The notes beneath the pieces are model-generated. The model was not told the DNA's origin and did not search any database. It saw only the letters and a list, made by a program, of their open reading frames with translations. Shown here one piece after another: positions 33,499 through 41,564 of a DNA stretch of 64,000 bases; within the stretch, counting starts at the first letter, position 1, and each line of letters starts with the position of its first letter. The DNA comes from CAILZL01 sp963748005 (GTDB lineage: Bacteria; Pseudomonadota; Gammaproteobacteria; Steroidobacterales; Steroidobacteraceae): NCBI GenBank assembly GCA_963748005.1, contig CAVVHH010000002.1, positions 2,976,001 to 3,040,000 of the forward strand, read 5' to 3'. A program made the translations under genes and the position numbers.

Positions 33499-34167
33499 AT
33501 GTCACGAAGCCGATATCTGTGGTTGCTGCTGGCCTTGTTTCTGGTGCTGTGGGGCTTGCTCGCGGTCAACCCATACAGCCGTTCGGACTGGGTGCTGGAG
33601 AATGTGCTGTTGCTGCTGGGCGTGGCAGCGCTGGTGTTCACTTATCGCGTCGTGCCGCTGTCGAACGCGTCGTACACCATGCTGTTCCTGTTTCTATGTA
33701 TGCATACCATCGGTGCGCACTACACCTATTCGGAAGTGCCCTATGACCAATGGTTCAAGGCATTGACCGGTAACACCCTGAATGAGCTGATGGGCTGGCA
33801 GCGCAACTATTACGACCGCCTGGTGCACTTCAGCTATGGCCTGCTGCTGGCGTATCCGGTGCGTGAGGTGTTTGTGCGTGTGACTGGCATGCGCGGCTTC
33901 CTGAGCTACTTCCTGCCGCTGGACCTGACCATGTCCACGTCCATGTTGTACGAGCTGATCGAGTGGGGTGCGGCAGTGATTTTCGGCGGCGATCTGGGCG
34001 CAGCCTTTCTCGGCTCGCAGGGGGATGTGTGGGATGCGCAGAAGGACATGGCGCTGGCCTCGCTGGGCGCCCTGATAACTGTGGTCAGTGCGGCATTGAT
34101 CAGTGCAGCTCTCAAACGCGATTTCGCCCGCGAATGGGTAGACCGCAGTCCCCGGCGCCGGAAATAG
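33499..34167 (+). CDS. YjdF-like DUF2238 membrane protein
   Basis: A 222-residue integral membrane protein with six to seven predicted helices. Characteristic stretches are HTIGAHYTYSEVPYDQW near residue 73, YDRLVHFSYGLLLAYP near 104 and YELIEWGAAVIFGG near 150, with conserved His, Tyr and Glu in the membrane. Its role is not established. GGAGGG precedes the ATG at 33499; the frame is open upstream within the MFS gene's end, but the Shine-Dalgarno supports this start. Confidence 0.85.
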   Translation: MSRSRYLWLLLALFLVLWGLLAVNPYSRSDWVLENVLLLLGVAALVFTYRVVPLSNASYTMLFLFLCMHTIGAHYTYSEVPYDQWFKALTGNTLNELMGWQRNYYDRLVHFSYGLLLAYPVREVFVRVTGMRGFLSYFLPLDLTMSTSMLYELIEWGAAVIFGGDLGAAFLGSQGDVWDAQKDMALASLGALITVVSAALISAALKRDFAREWVDRSPRRRK

Positions 34168-34366
34168 CGGGTGGTGTGAGCCGGCTTTCCGGCTGTTTTC
34201 CCGGAATTTTCTGCAGTTCCGGCAATGGTCGCGCCAAAGGCGGCGTATCCCGCTAGAATGCGCGCCCGCTGGCCGGCTTGCGCCGCGCCTTTCTCCGGTA
34301 ACCGCTTGAATTTCGCGTGGTCGGGTCCACTGTACCGACCGCTACATTGCCTTTGGTATCTGCACA

Positions 34367-35971
34367 ATGCTCTCTACCGCCAATATCACCATGCAGTTCG
34401 GCGCCAAGCCGCTGTTTGAAAATGTGTCCGTCAAGTTTGTCGATGGCAACCGCTATGGCCTGATCGGCGCCAACGGCTGCGGCAAATCCACGTTCATGAA
34501 AATTCTGGGCGGCGATCTGGAGCAGAGTTCCGGTGAAGTCATGCTGGTGCCCGGGCTGCGTCTGGGCAAGCTGAGCCAGAACCAGTTCGGTTACGAAGAT
34601 ATACGCGTGCTGGATGTGGTGATGATGGGCCATGTGGAAATGTGGCAGGCCATGACCCAGCGTGATGCGATTTATGCCAATGCCGAATCCACCGATGACG
34701 ACTACATGCGCGCCGCAGAGCTGGAAGCCAAATTCGCCGAGTACGGCGGCTACGATGCGGAATCGCGTGCCGCGTCACTGCTCACCGAAGCCGGCATCGG
34801 TCCCGAGTATCACAACGGTCCGATGCGCGAAGTGGCGCCGGGCTGGAAGCTGCGCGTGCTGCTGGCGCAGGCCTTGTTCTCCACGCCCGATGTGTTGCTG
34901 CTCGATGAACCGACCAACAACCTGGACATCAATACCATTCGCTGGCTGGAAGACACACTCAACGGTTACAACGCCACCATGGTGATCATCAGCCATGATC
35001 GTCACTTCCTGAATTCGGTGTGCACGCACATGGCCGATCTCGACTACGGTCAGATCAAGGTGTATCCCGGCAACTACGATGACTTCATGCTGGCCTCGAC
35101 CCAGGCGCGTGAACTGCTATCAGCGCAGAACGCCAAGGCCAAGGAGCGTGTCGCGGAGTTGCAGGAATTCGTGCGGCGTTTCTCGGCCAACAAGTCCAAG
35201 GCCAAGCAGGCCACCTCGCGCGCCAGGCAGATCGAGAAAATCAAGATCGAGGATATGAAGCCGTCATCACGGCAGAACCCTTACCTGCGCTTTGAAGAAG
35301 ACAAGAAGCTGCATCGCGTGCCGTTCGAGATTGACGGCCTGAGCTTTACCTATCCTGATTCACAGACTGAAGTGCTCAAGAACATCAGCTTCAACGTCGA
35401 AGTGGGTGAGCGCGTCGCCGTGATCGGCGCCAACGGTGTCGGTAAAACCACTCTGATGCGCTGCCTGATCGGCGAACTCAAACCCACCAGGGGCAAGGTC
35501 ACCTGGGCGGAAAACGCCAAGCCCGGTTACATGCCTCAGGACCCCACCACGGATTTCGCGGAGGATCTGGATCTGGTCAGCTGGCTGCATCAATGGAAAG
35601 CCGCCACCGATGACGAGCAGATTGTGCGCGCCACGCTCGGCCGTCTGCTGTTCACCGGCGATGACGGCAAGAAGTCGGTGAAGGTGCTGTCCGGCGGCGA
35701 AAAGGGCCGCATGATTTACGGCAAGCTGATCATGAGCAAACCCAATGTGCTGGTGATGGACGAACCCACCAACCACATGGACATGGAAACCATCGAGTCC
35801 CTGCAGATCGGCCTGGAGAAGTATCCTGGCACGTTGATCTTCGTGTCGCATGACCGCGAGTTCGTCGGCGGCATTGCCAACCGCATTATCGAAGTGAAGG
35901 CTGGCGGCGCGATAGTGGACTTCAAGGGGACTTATGATGAGTATCTGAAGTCGCAGGGGATTGCGGTGTAA
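34367..35971 (+). CDS. ybiT: ABC-F translation-associated ATPase (YbiT-like)
   Basis: A soluble duplicated ABC ATPase of 534 residues, without membrane domain. Both nucleotide-binding domains are complete: GANGCGKST near residue 44 and GANGVGKTT near 353, signature-region and Walker B LLLDEPTNNLD near 180 and VLVMDEPTNHMD near 461, with the ABC-F linker rich in Lys/Arg between them (FVRRFSANKSKAKQATSRARQ). ABC-F proteins act on stalled ribosomes. YbiT is the best fit by length and N-terminus. A TAGAAT -10-like box lies at 34252. Confidence 0.9.
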   Translation: MLSTANITMQFGAKPLFENVSVKFVDGNRYGLIGANGCGKSTFMKILGGDLEQSSGEVMLVPGLRLGKLSQNQFGYEDIRVLDVVMMGHVEMWQAMTQRDAIYANAESTDDDYMRAAELEAKFAEYGGYDAESRAASLLTEAGIGPEYHNGPMREVAPGWKLRVLLAQALFSTPDVLLLDEPTNNLDINTIRWLEDTLNGYNATMVIISHDRHFLNSVCTHMADLDYGQIKVYPGNYDDFMLASTQARELLSAQNAKAKERVAELQEFVRRFSANKSKAKQATSRARQIEKIKIEDMKPSSRQNPYLRFEEDKKLHRVPFEIDGLSFTYPDSQTEVLKNISFNVEVGERVAVIGANGVGKTTLMRCLIGELKPTRGKVTWAENAKPGYMPQDPTTDFAEDLDLVSWLHQWKAATDDEQIVRATLGRLLFTGDDGKKSVKVLSGGEKGRMIYGKLIMSKPNVLVMDEPTNHMDMETIESLQIGLEKYPGTLIFVSHDREFVGGIANRIIEVKAGGAIVDFKGTYDEYLKSQGIAV

Positions 35972-35972
35972 T

Positions 35973-36033
35973 GTAGGTGCACACGGGTGTGCACCATTCG
36001 GACATGCGGCGCACTCGCGGGTGCGCCCTTACG
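35973..36033. repeat. REP-like hairpins between ybiT and the acyltransferase gene
   Basis: GTAGGTGCACACGGGTGTGCACC (35973-35995) begins two bases after the ybiT stop. On the minus strand GTAAGGGCGCACCCGCGAGTGCGCC (36033-36009) is a second hairpin, whose TAA is the stop codon of the acyltransferase gene. The two converging genes thus end in a pair of such hairpins. Confidence 0.82.
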
Positions 36034-37882
36034 CAGGCCACGAAACAGCGTTTTCTATCCCGTGATGCCTTGCCAAATATGCTGCCGCTTCCTCCCGCCC
36101 CATATATTTCTGCAGTGTCTTCGTGTCTGTCTTCGGCAGATCGACCATGATCAAGCCGTCTATGGCGTCGCCGAACTGCGTATCGAGGTTGAAACCCAGC
36201 AACTTGCCACCAAGCTTCAGGTACTGACGTAACAGGATGGGCACACCTTTTTGGTCAGGTTCGAGTTGTGACAGCAAACTCGAAACAGTGTCCAGGTCCT
36301 GCAGGTGTGCGATGTCCCTGCTGAGGCCGGTGAGGGGGTGGCGACGGCGCATTGCGGTACGTGGCTTGACCAGTCGCGATAGCTCGGCATCGAAGCAATG
36401 TTGCTTCAGGAACTCCACCAACATGATGCGTGAGGCGGGCAGGTAGTCATTGCTGATGCTCACCGGCCCGAACAACACGCGATATTGCGGATGATGCGAT
36501 ACATAGGCAGCGATACCGCGCCACAGCGCCAGCAGCGGTGCGAAGCTGCGCTGATATTCGGGGCGCACGAACGAGCGACCCAGTTCCAGCGCCATGCCGT
36601 TTGCCATTGCCGGATGGTGCAGAAAACCCCGGCCAAACTTGAACAGCGAAGACGTGTACAGCCCGCGTTGTCCGTAGTGCTTGAGGATTCTGTCCACTGC
36701 ACCGAGGCGATAGCCGCCGACAATTTCGTGCGTGGCGGGATTCCAGCAGATCAGCTGGGTGTAGTAGTTGTCGTACAGATCGTTGTCCAGTGCACGGCCG
36801 GTGCCTTCTCCGGCAGCGCGAAAGGTCAGTTCGCGCAGGCGTCCCAGTTCCTGCAGAGTCCAGGGCAATTGCCGTGCATGGGCATGTACTACGCGCAGGC
36901 CGTTGGCCTCAAGCAATTGTTGTTCTGGTGGCAGAGCTTCCAGTTCGGCAGCGATCAGGGCGGGCGCAACGGCTGCCGCAACAGGTTCAGGAGTACGGGA
37001 CATGGCAGACGCGCGCGTTGTACGAGGTTTGTTGGTGGTCGTACGTGTTCTGGCCAGTGCATAGGTTTGCAGGCGCAGCAGCCCAGCGAGCGCGGCATCA
37101 TCCTCAATGGTCTGCAGCCGTGCGGCGGGCAGCGCATTGCCGATGCTGACGCGAATTTCGTGATGGCGCTTGTTCACCAGCTCGCGCGGCAGCAAAGCGG
37201 TGCGCAACAGGGGATGAATCAGACCGGCCAGCTGAAAGCCGGCGCTGTTGTGACCGCCGAAATGCATCGGGGTGACCGGCGCATTGCACTTGCGGATCAG
37301 GCGTGCGGCCGTGGCGTTCCACTGCGGGTCCACAACGCGAGTGCCTTGCAGATGCGACACCGTGCCCGCTGGGAACAGGGCCAGCAAACCGCCTGCTTTG
37401 ACGTGATTCAATGCTGCGCGCAAGCCGGCCAGGTTGGCGCTCTTGCGACTCGGATCGAGCACATCCACCGGAATCAGAATCGGCCGCAGCTCAGGGATGC
37501 GCCACAGCAGATGATTGGCCAGCAGGCGTGCATCACTGCGTCGTTGCAGCAGCAGGTGCATCAGCAGCAGACCTTCCAGGCCACCATAGGGATGATTGGC
37601 CACCACAATGGCAGCGCCCTGCGCGGGAATGCGCAGCAATGCCTCAGGTTCGACACGATGGCTGACACCCATGACTTGCAGCGCGGTGCCGGTAAATTCC
37701 AGCGTGCTGTGGCAATGCTCCAGCGCCTGGTAGACGCGCGTCAGCGGTTGCAGCGCCAAGGCATGCGTAGCGGCGGCATTCAGCAAACGGCCGACGCCGG
37801 GAAACTGCTGCCACGGTGTGGTCAGCCGGAATGGATCGTTGCTGGGCACGGGTTGCGGATCGAGGGAGGCGTCAATCTGCAT
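36029..37882 (-). CDS. Fused acyltransferase, ornithine-lipid synthase OlsF-like
   Basis: A 617-residue two-domain protein. Residues 1-260 are a PlsC-type acyltransferase with VVANHPYGGLEGLL near 92 (HX4E instead of HX4D), FPAGTVSH near 166 and VTPMHFGGHNSAG near 205. Residues 320-617 are an OlsB-type GNAT N-acyltransferase: ELTFRAAGEGTGRALDNDLYD, GGYRLGA, ELGRSFVRPEYQ, FGPVSISNDY. This order matches OlsF enzymes, which make ornithine lipids in one polypeptide. Ornithine-lipid synthesis is inferred. Its TAA stop lies in a REP-like hairpin. Confidence 0.82.
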   Translation of the reverse strand: MQIDASLDPQPVPSNDPFRLTTPWQQFPGVGRLLNAAATHALALQPLTRVYQALEHCHSTLEFTGTALQVMGVSHRVEPEALLRIPAQGAAIVVANHPYGGLEGLLLMHLLLQRRSDARLLANHLLWRIPELRPILIPVDVLDPSRKSANLAGLRAALNHVKAGGLLALFPAGTVSHLQGTRVVDPQWNATAARLIRKCNAPVTPMHFGGHNSAGFQLAGLIHPLLRTALLPRELVNKRHHEIRVSIGNALPAARLQTIEDDAALAGLLRLQTYALARTRTTTNKPRTTRASAMSRTPEPVAAAVAPALIAAELEALPPEQQLLEANGLRVVHAHARQLPWTLQELGRLRELTFRAAGEGTGRALDNDLYDNYYTQLICWNPATHEIVGGYRLGAVDRILKHYGQRGLYTSSLFKFGRGFLHHPAMANGMALELGRSFVRPEYQRSFAPLLALWRGIAAYVSHHPQYRVLFGPVSISNDYLPASRIMLVEFLKQHCFDAELSRLVKPRTAMRRRHPLTGLSRDIAHLQDLDTVSSLLSQLEPDQKGVPILLRQYLKLGGKLLGFNLDTQFGDAIDGLIMVDLPKTDTKTLQKYMGREEAAAYLARHHGIENAVSWPA

Positions 37883-38016
37883 GGCGGGTTCCGGGTGGCT
37901 GACTCCGTCACGCTAGGACGATTATGTTGCGGTTGGATGGCCTTGCTGTTGCAGGCTGGTGACAGTCCATGGGGATGAGTGGCTGGTGTGCCAGTCCGGC
38001 CGTGTATCATGGCGGT

Positions 38017-39060
38017 ATGGCAATCACCCGTATTTCCCAGGAAGAGATCCAAGCGGCCGTCGAAGCGCTACGTGGCGGCGAGCTGGTCGCGTTTCCCACC
38101 GAGACGGTGTACGGCCTGGGTGCCAACGCCAACCATCCGGAAGCGGTGCGTAAAATCTTCAAGCTCAAAGGCCGGCCTAGCTCGCATCCGGTGATCGTGC
38201 ATCTGGATGATCCCAAGTATCTGCCGCGCTGGGCACGTGACCCGTCACCGGCAGCGATGAAGCTGGCGGCAGCGTTCTGGCCGGGCCCGCTGACCCTGGT
38301 GTTCAAGCGTGCACCGGCGGTGGCGGACGTAGTGACGGGTGGTCAGGACACCGTGGCCATTCGCGTGCCCAGCCATCCGGTGGCACAACAGCTGCTGTCC
38401 GCCTTTGGTGGCGGCATTGCCGCGCCCTCGGCCAATCGTTTCGGTCATATCAGTCCCACACGGCCCGAGCATGTTCGCGAAGAATTTGGCGATGATGTGA
38501 AAATCATTCTGGATGGTGAAGATTGCAAGATCGGCCTTGAGTCCACCATCGTCAGCTGCGTAGGCGAGGTGCCGCACCTGCTGCGCCCCGGTCATATCAC
38601 GCTGTCACAATTGCAGGCCGTGGTGCCGGAAGTCACCGCGGCACCCGATCCGGACGCGCCACGCGCGCCGGGCATGCTGGCCCGACACTATTCGCCGGGC
38701 ACGCCGTTGAACATCGTGCCCAGCAAGAGCCTCGAGCAGGTGATGAGTGAGTTCACCGATGAGCAGGAAAAGGTGGCAGTGCTGGCCATGCGTCCGCCCG
38801 GCAAGGCCAGCGAACACATGACCTGGATCAACGCCGGCATGCGTCCCGACATCTATGCGCGCAATCTCTACGCCAATCTGCGCACCCTCGACAAATCCGG
38901 GGCGCGCATCATCCTGGTGGAAGAAGTGCCCGAGGGCGAGAAGTGGGATGCGGTGCGTGATCGTCTGCGGCGCGCGGCGGTGGCCGAGAATGTGGTTACC
39001 TACGATCCTGACATCGCTGCGCTGAAAGCCGATTTCGGCGATGAGGCCGAGTTGCTGTAG
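38017..39060 (+). CDS. L-threonylcarbamoyladenylate synthase, Sua5 type
   Basis: Makes threonylcarbamoyl-AMP for tRNA t6A37 synthesis. 347 residues: an N-terminal YrdC domain (VAFPTETVYGLGANA near residue 24, KGRPSSHPVIVH near 53, SANRFGHISPT near 140) plus a Sua5 C-terminal domain after the linker RAPGMLARHYSPGTP near 214. Short TsaC proteins lack the second domain. The start at 38017 fits homologues. The TAG stop (39058-39060) is part of the GTAG head of a small hairpin. Confidence 0.93.
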   Translation: MAITRISQEEIQAAVEALRGGELVAFPTETVYGLGANANHPEAVRKIFKLKGRPSSHPVIVHLDDPKYLPRWARDPSPAAMKLAAAFWPGPLTLVFKRAPAVADVVTGGQDTVAIRVPSHPVAQQLLSAFGGGIAAPSANRFGHISPTRPEHVREEFGDDVKIILDGEDCKIGLESTIVSCVGEVPHLLRPGHITLSQLQAVVPEVTAAPDPDAPRAPGMLARHYSPGTPLNIVPSKSLEQVMSEFTDEQEKVAVLAMRPPGKASEHMTWINAGMRPDIYARNLYANLRTLDKSGARIILVEEVPEGEKWDAVRDRLRRAAVAENVVTYDPDIAALKADFGDEAELL

Positions 39061-39075
39061 CGCGTTCCGCGCTCC
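39057..39075 (+). repeat. GTAG-headed mini-hairpin at the Sua5 stop codon
   Basis: GTAG followed by AGCGCG/CGCGCT pairing around TTC. The TAG of the head is the stop codon of the preceding gene. It could also serve as a weak transcript end. Confidence 0.6.
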
Positions 39076-39109
39076 GTCAGCCTTCTTCCAGCTTCTCAAG
39101 AACCCAGAA

Positions 39110-39167
39110 CGCTTCGACAGGCTCAGCGACCGGATCAGCGATTCCGGTCGCTGAGCCTGCCGAAGCG
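39110..39167. repeat. Inverted repeat with 25-bp arms
   Basis: CGCTTCGACAGGCTCAGCGA and five further bases at 39110-39134 pair with 39143-39167, with one mismatch (CGACAGG against CCTGCCG) and an 8-nt centre. It lies between sua5 and the ornithine decarboxylase promoter. Confidence 0.85.
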
Positions 39168-39280
39168 TCTGCGCCATCAAAGAAGCATCAGCAACGGACA
39201 TAAGCGCGACTAAATGTGCGACACACGGCATACCGTCGCGTGTTCATGAACAAACGTTATTAAATTTTGTGAATGAGTCC

Positions 39281-39308
39281 TTGCATCGCAGACTGTTTTT
39301 GTTACATT
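39281..39308 (+). promoter_or_regulatory. Candidate sigma70 promoter for ornithine decarboxylase
   Basis: TTGCAT (39281-39286) and TACATT (39303-39308) are separated by 16 bp. The region just upstream is A+T rich for this genome. Transcription would begin near 39315, leaving a leader of about 165 nt before the start codon. Confidence 0.5.
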
Positions 39309-39314
39309 GCGCGC

Positions 39315-39479
39315 GCCGGTGATGCTCAGTCGCCGCGCCTGTGTAAGAGAGCACCCAGAGCCTGATCTTCCTCGCCTAGAGCAAGACAGGATGCCTAATT
39401 AAGCTGCAGGTGCCGCTCGACCAGACCTTTGAGTGGGTTGGTTAAGTGTGTTTGCAGCGTTAATTTGAGGTACTACAAG
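39315..39479 (+). promoter_or_regulatory. Long structured 5' leader of ornithine decarboxylase
   Basis: A non-coding leader with several nested pairings. CTGCA near 39404 can pair with TGCAG near 39451, enclosing the hairpin ACCAGACC/GGGTTGGT near 39421-39445. A named speF leader RNA precedes ornithine decarboxylase in alphaproteobacteria. I cannot confirm that this is the same motif. Regulation by ornithine or polyamines is a hypothesis. Confidence 0.35.
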
Positions 39480-40703
39480 GTGCTACCCCGTGCGGCCGTA
39501 CAGGCCCTGTCTCATTTTTCATCTTCGTCCGATCACGACGCCACGCAGCTGAATGAAGCGGCCATCCGCTCGCTGGCGGCGCGTTTCGGCTCGCCGCTGC
39601 TGATCCTCGACTGCGAACAGGTGCGGCGTCAGTACCGCGCGCTTAAGCAGGCGCTGCCCGGCGTCGATCTGCATTACGCACTGAAGCCGCTGCCACACGC
39701 CGCTGTGGTCGCCTGCCTGCGTGATGAAGGCGCGTTCTTCGATCTGGCCACCACTGGCGAAATCGAACTGGTAAAGACCGCCGGCATCGCGCCGGAGCGC
39801 TGCATTCACACCCATCCCATCAAGCGCGACAGCGACATCCGCGATGCGCTGCGCTACGGCGTCACCACCTTCGTGGCCGACAATCCCGATGAAGTACGCA
39901 AGTTCGCCCGCTATCGCAAGAAAGCCGAGCTGCTGATCCGTGTGTCGTTCCGCAGCCCGAATGCAGTGGTGGACCTGTCCAGGAAGTTCGGTTGCGAAGC
40001 CGGCGCCGTGCTCGGCCTGCTGGAGCTGGCGCGTTCGCTGGGTGTGCACGTCAAGGGTCTGAGCTTCCACGTAGGCTCGCAGGCCACCGAGCCGACCAAG
40101 TACGTTGAAGCCATCAACGCCTGCAACAACCTGATTGCCGAAGCACTGCTGACCGGTCTGCCGGCGCTGGAAGTGCTGGATATCGGCGGCGGTTTCCCGG
40201 TTGCTTACAACGAAGCAGTGCCGGCCATTGATGAATTCTGCGCGCCGATTCGCGAGGCGCTGGCCAAGTTGCCCAAACACGTGCGCCTGATCGCCGAGCC
40301 CGGCCGCTTCCTGTCGGCACCCGCCGGTATCGCGGTGTCCACGGTGATGGGCAAGGCCAGGCGCGATGGTCGCTGGTGGTACTACCTGGATGATGGTGTG
40401 TATGGCTCGTATAGCGGCCAGATGTTCGATCACGCCAAGTATCCGGTGTCGGCGCTCAATGAAGGCAAGCAGCTGCTCCCCAGCGTGCTGAGTGGTCCTA
40501 CCTGCGATTCCATCGACGTGATCGACGACAACATCGAGCTGCCGGAACTGGGCATCGGCGAACTGATCGTGGGCCGCATGATGGGCGCCTACACCTGGGC
40601 CAGCGCCACCGATTTCAATTTCTTCCGCCGCGCCAAGGTGGTGGTTGTGAATGAACGTCCGGTGGCGGAAGGCCGCGTGGTGAAGTTGCAGCGCAGACGG
40701 TAG
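39480..40703 (+). CDS. Ornithine decarboxylase-type PLP enzyme (group IV)
   Basis: Decarboxylates ornithine (or a related basic amino acid) to putrescine. 407 residues of the alanine-racemase-fold family: the PLP-lysine is in YALKPLPHAAV near residue 60, the phosphate-binding GGGFPV near 236, the EPGRFL motif near 276 and the active-site CGPTCDSIDVI-type GPTCDSIDVI near 337. Specificity for ornithine over lysine or diaminopimelate is inferred. The GTG at 39480 has GAGG about 9 nt upstream; a TTG at 39429 would extend it into the leader. Confidence 0.87.
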   Translation: MLPRAAVQALSHFSSSSDHDATQLNEAAIRSLAARFGSPLLILDCEQVRRQYRALKQALPGVDLHYALKPLPHAAVVACLRDEGAFFDLATTGEIELVKTAGIAPERCIHTHPIKRDSDIRDALRYGVTTFVADNPDEVRKFARYRKKAELLIRVSFRSPNAVVDLSRKFGCEAGAVLGLLELARSLGVHVKGLSFHVGSQATEPTKYVEAINACNNLIAEALLTGLPALEVLDIGGGFPVAYNEAVPAIDEFCAPIREALAKLPKHVRLIAEPGRFLSAPAGIAVSTVMGKARRDGRWWYYLDDGVYGSYSGQMFDHAKYPVSALNEGKQLLPSVLSGPTCDSIDVIDDNIELPELGIGELIVGRMMGAYTWASATDFNFFRRAKVVVVNERPVAEGRVVKLQRRR

Positions 40704-40716
40704 CCACGCATCCTGT

Positions 40717-40811
40717 GTAGGGGCGGTTCGTGACCGAAGGGAATGGTTCATCCATGAACCGCTCTTCGGAATATAATATATGGATCAGGCCGTTCGCGAA
40801 CGGCCCCTGCG
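40717..40811. repeat. GTAG-headed REP-like cluster
   Basis: GTAGGGGCGGTTCGTGACCG opens the element; GGTTCATCCATGAACC and GGCCGTTCGCGAACGGCC follow, the last being complementary in part to the first. It occupies the gap after ornithine decarboxylase. Confidence 0.82.
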
Positions 40812-40914
40812 AATCCCGTTCAGATTCAGAAAAAGGGTGTTTCAGGTTTCGGACACTTGCCATTGCCCACCGGAATGGGGTTAGCTTCGCCCATCCACAG
40901 TCTTCCGGTGTCCC

Positions 40915-41493
40915 ATGACCCGAGCGATTTACCCTGCTGAGCGTCTTGGCTCTCGAACTGTTTCGCGCCGCGACCTGCTGGGCATGATTGCCGGTTCAGC
41001 ATTGTTGCTGGCTCCGTTTGCGGCCCTGCGCGCGAATCCGACAGCTACCCGCAGTGTGTCGTTCGTACATACACATACCGGCGAAAAGCTGTCGGTGGAC
41101 TACTGGTGCGACGGTCAGTTCCAGACGCAGTGCCTGTCCCCGCTCAACTACTTTCTACGTGATTTCCGTACCGGCGAAGTGGCCAGCATGGATGCCGGTC
41201 TGCTGGACATCCTGTATCAGCTGCAGGTGCTGGCTGATCGCGATAATACGTTCGAGGTGATCTCTGCCTATCGGTCACCACAAACTAACGCCATGTTGCG
41301 CAAGAGTTCATCTGAAGTGGCCAAGAAGAGCCTGCACATGGACGGCAAGGCCATCGACGTGCGTCTGACCGGGTTCGCGACAAAGAAGCTGCAGCAACTG
41401 GCACTGGCCAACCAGCACGGTGGCGTGGGTTTCTACGCCAAGTCGGATTTCGTGCATCTGGATACGGGCAGGGTGCGAAGCTGGGTGGGGTAG
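40915..41493 (+). CDS. DUF882/MepK-like periplasmic peptidase (Tat signal)
   Basis: A 192-residue protein of the YcbK/MepK group, LAS-type metallopeptidases that cut peptidoglycan cross-links. The N-terminus carries a Tat signal (SRRDLLGMIAGSALLLAPFAA). Zinc-ligand motifs are visible: SAYRSPQTN near residue 121, LHMDGKAIDVR near 140 (His and Asp) and DFVHLDTGRVRSW near the end (His). The TAG stop is part of the GTAG head of the next repeat. It converges on an L,D-transpeptidase, so both neighbours act on the cell wall. Confidence 0.88.
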   Translation: MTRAIYPAERLGSRTVSRRDLLGMIAGSALLLAPFAALRANPTATRSVSFVHTHTGEKLSVDYWCDGQFQTQCLSPLNYFLRDFRTGEVASMDAGLLDILYQLQVLADRDNTFEVISAYRSPQTNAMLRKSSSEVAKKSLHMDGKAIDVRLTGFATKKLQQLALANQHGGVGFYAKSDFVHLDTGRVRSWVG

Positions 41494-41558
41494 GTTGGGC
41501 TGACAAGCCCAACATCAGCATCGCGGAAAGAAACGTTGGGCTTGTCAGCCCAACCTGC
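41490..41558. repeat. GTAG-headed inverted repeat overlapping a stop codon
   Basis: GTAGGTTGGGCTGACAAGCCCAAC (41490-41513) and the complementary GTTGGGCTTGTCAGCCCAACCTGC (41535-41558) form convergent REP units. The TAG at 41491-41493 ends the DUF882 gene. The arm phrase is shared with the repeat at 22969. Confidence 0.88.
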
Positions 41559-41564
41559 AAAAAA

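Noticed and set aside
36485..37978. 497-codon open frame on the plus strand
   Set aside because: Antisense to the fused acyltransferase; Gln/Ala/Arg-rich without any domain.
39519..40751. 410-codon open frame on the minus strand
   Set aside because: Antisense to ornithine decarboxylase, which has clear PLP-enzyme motifs.
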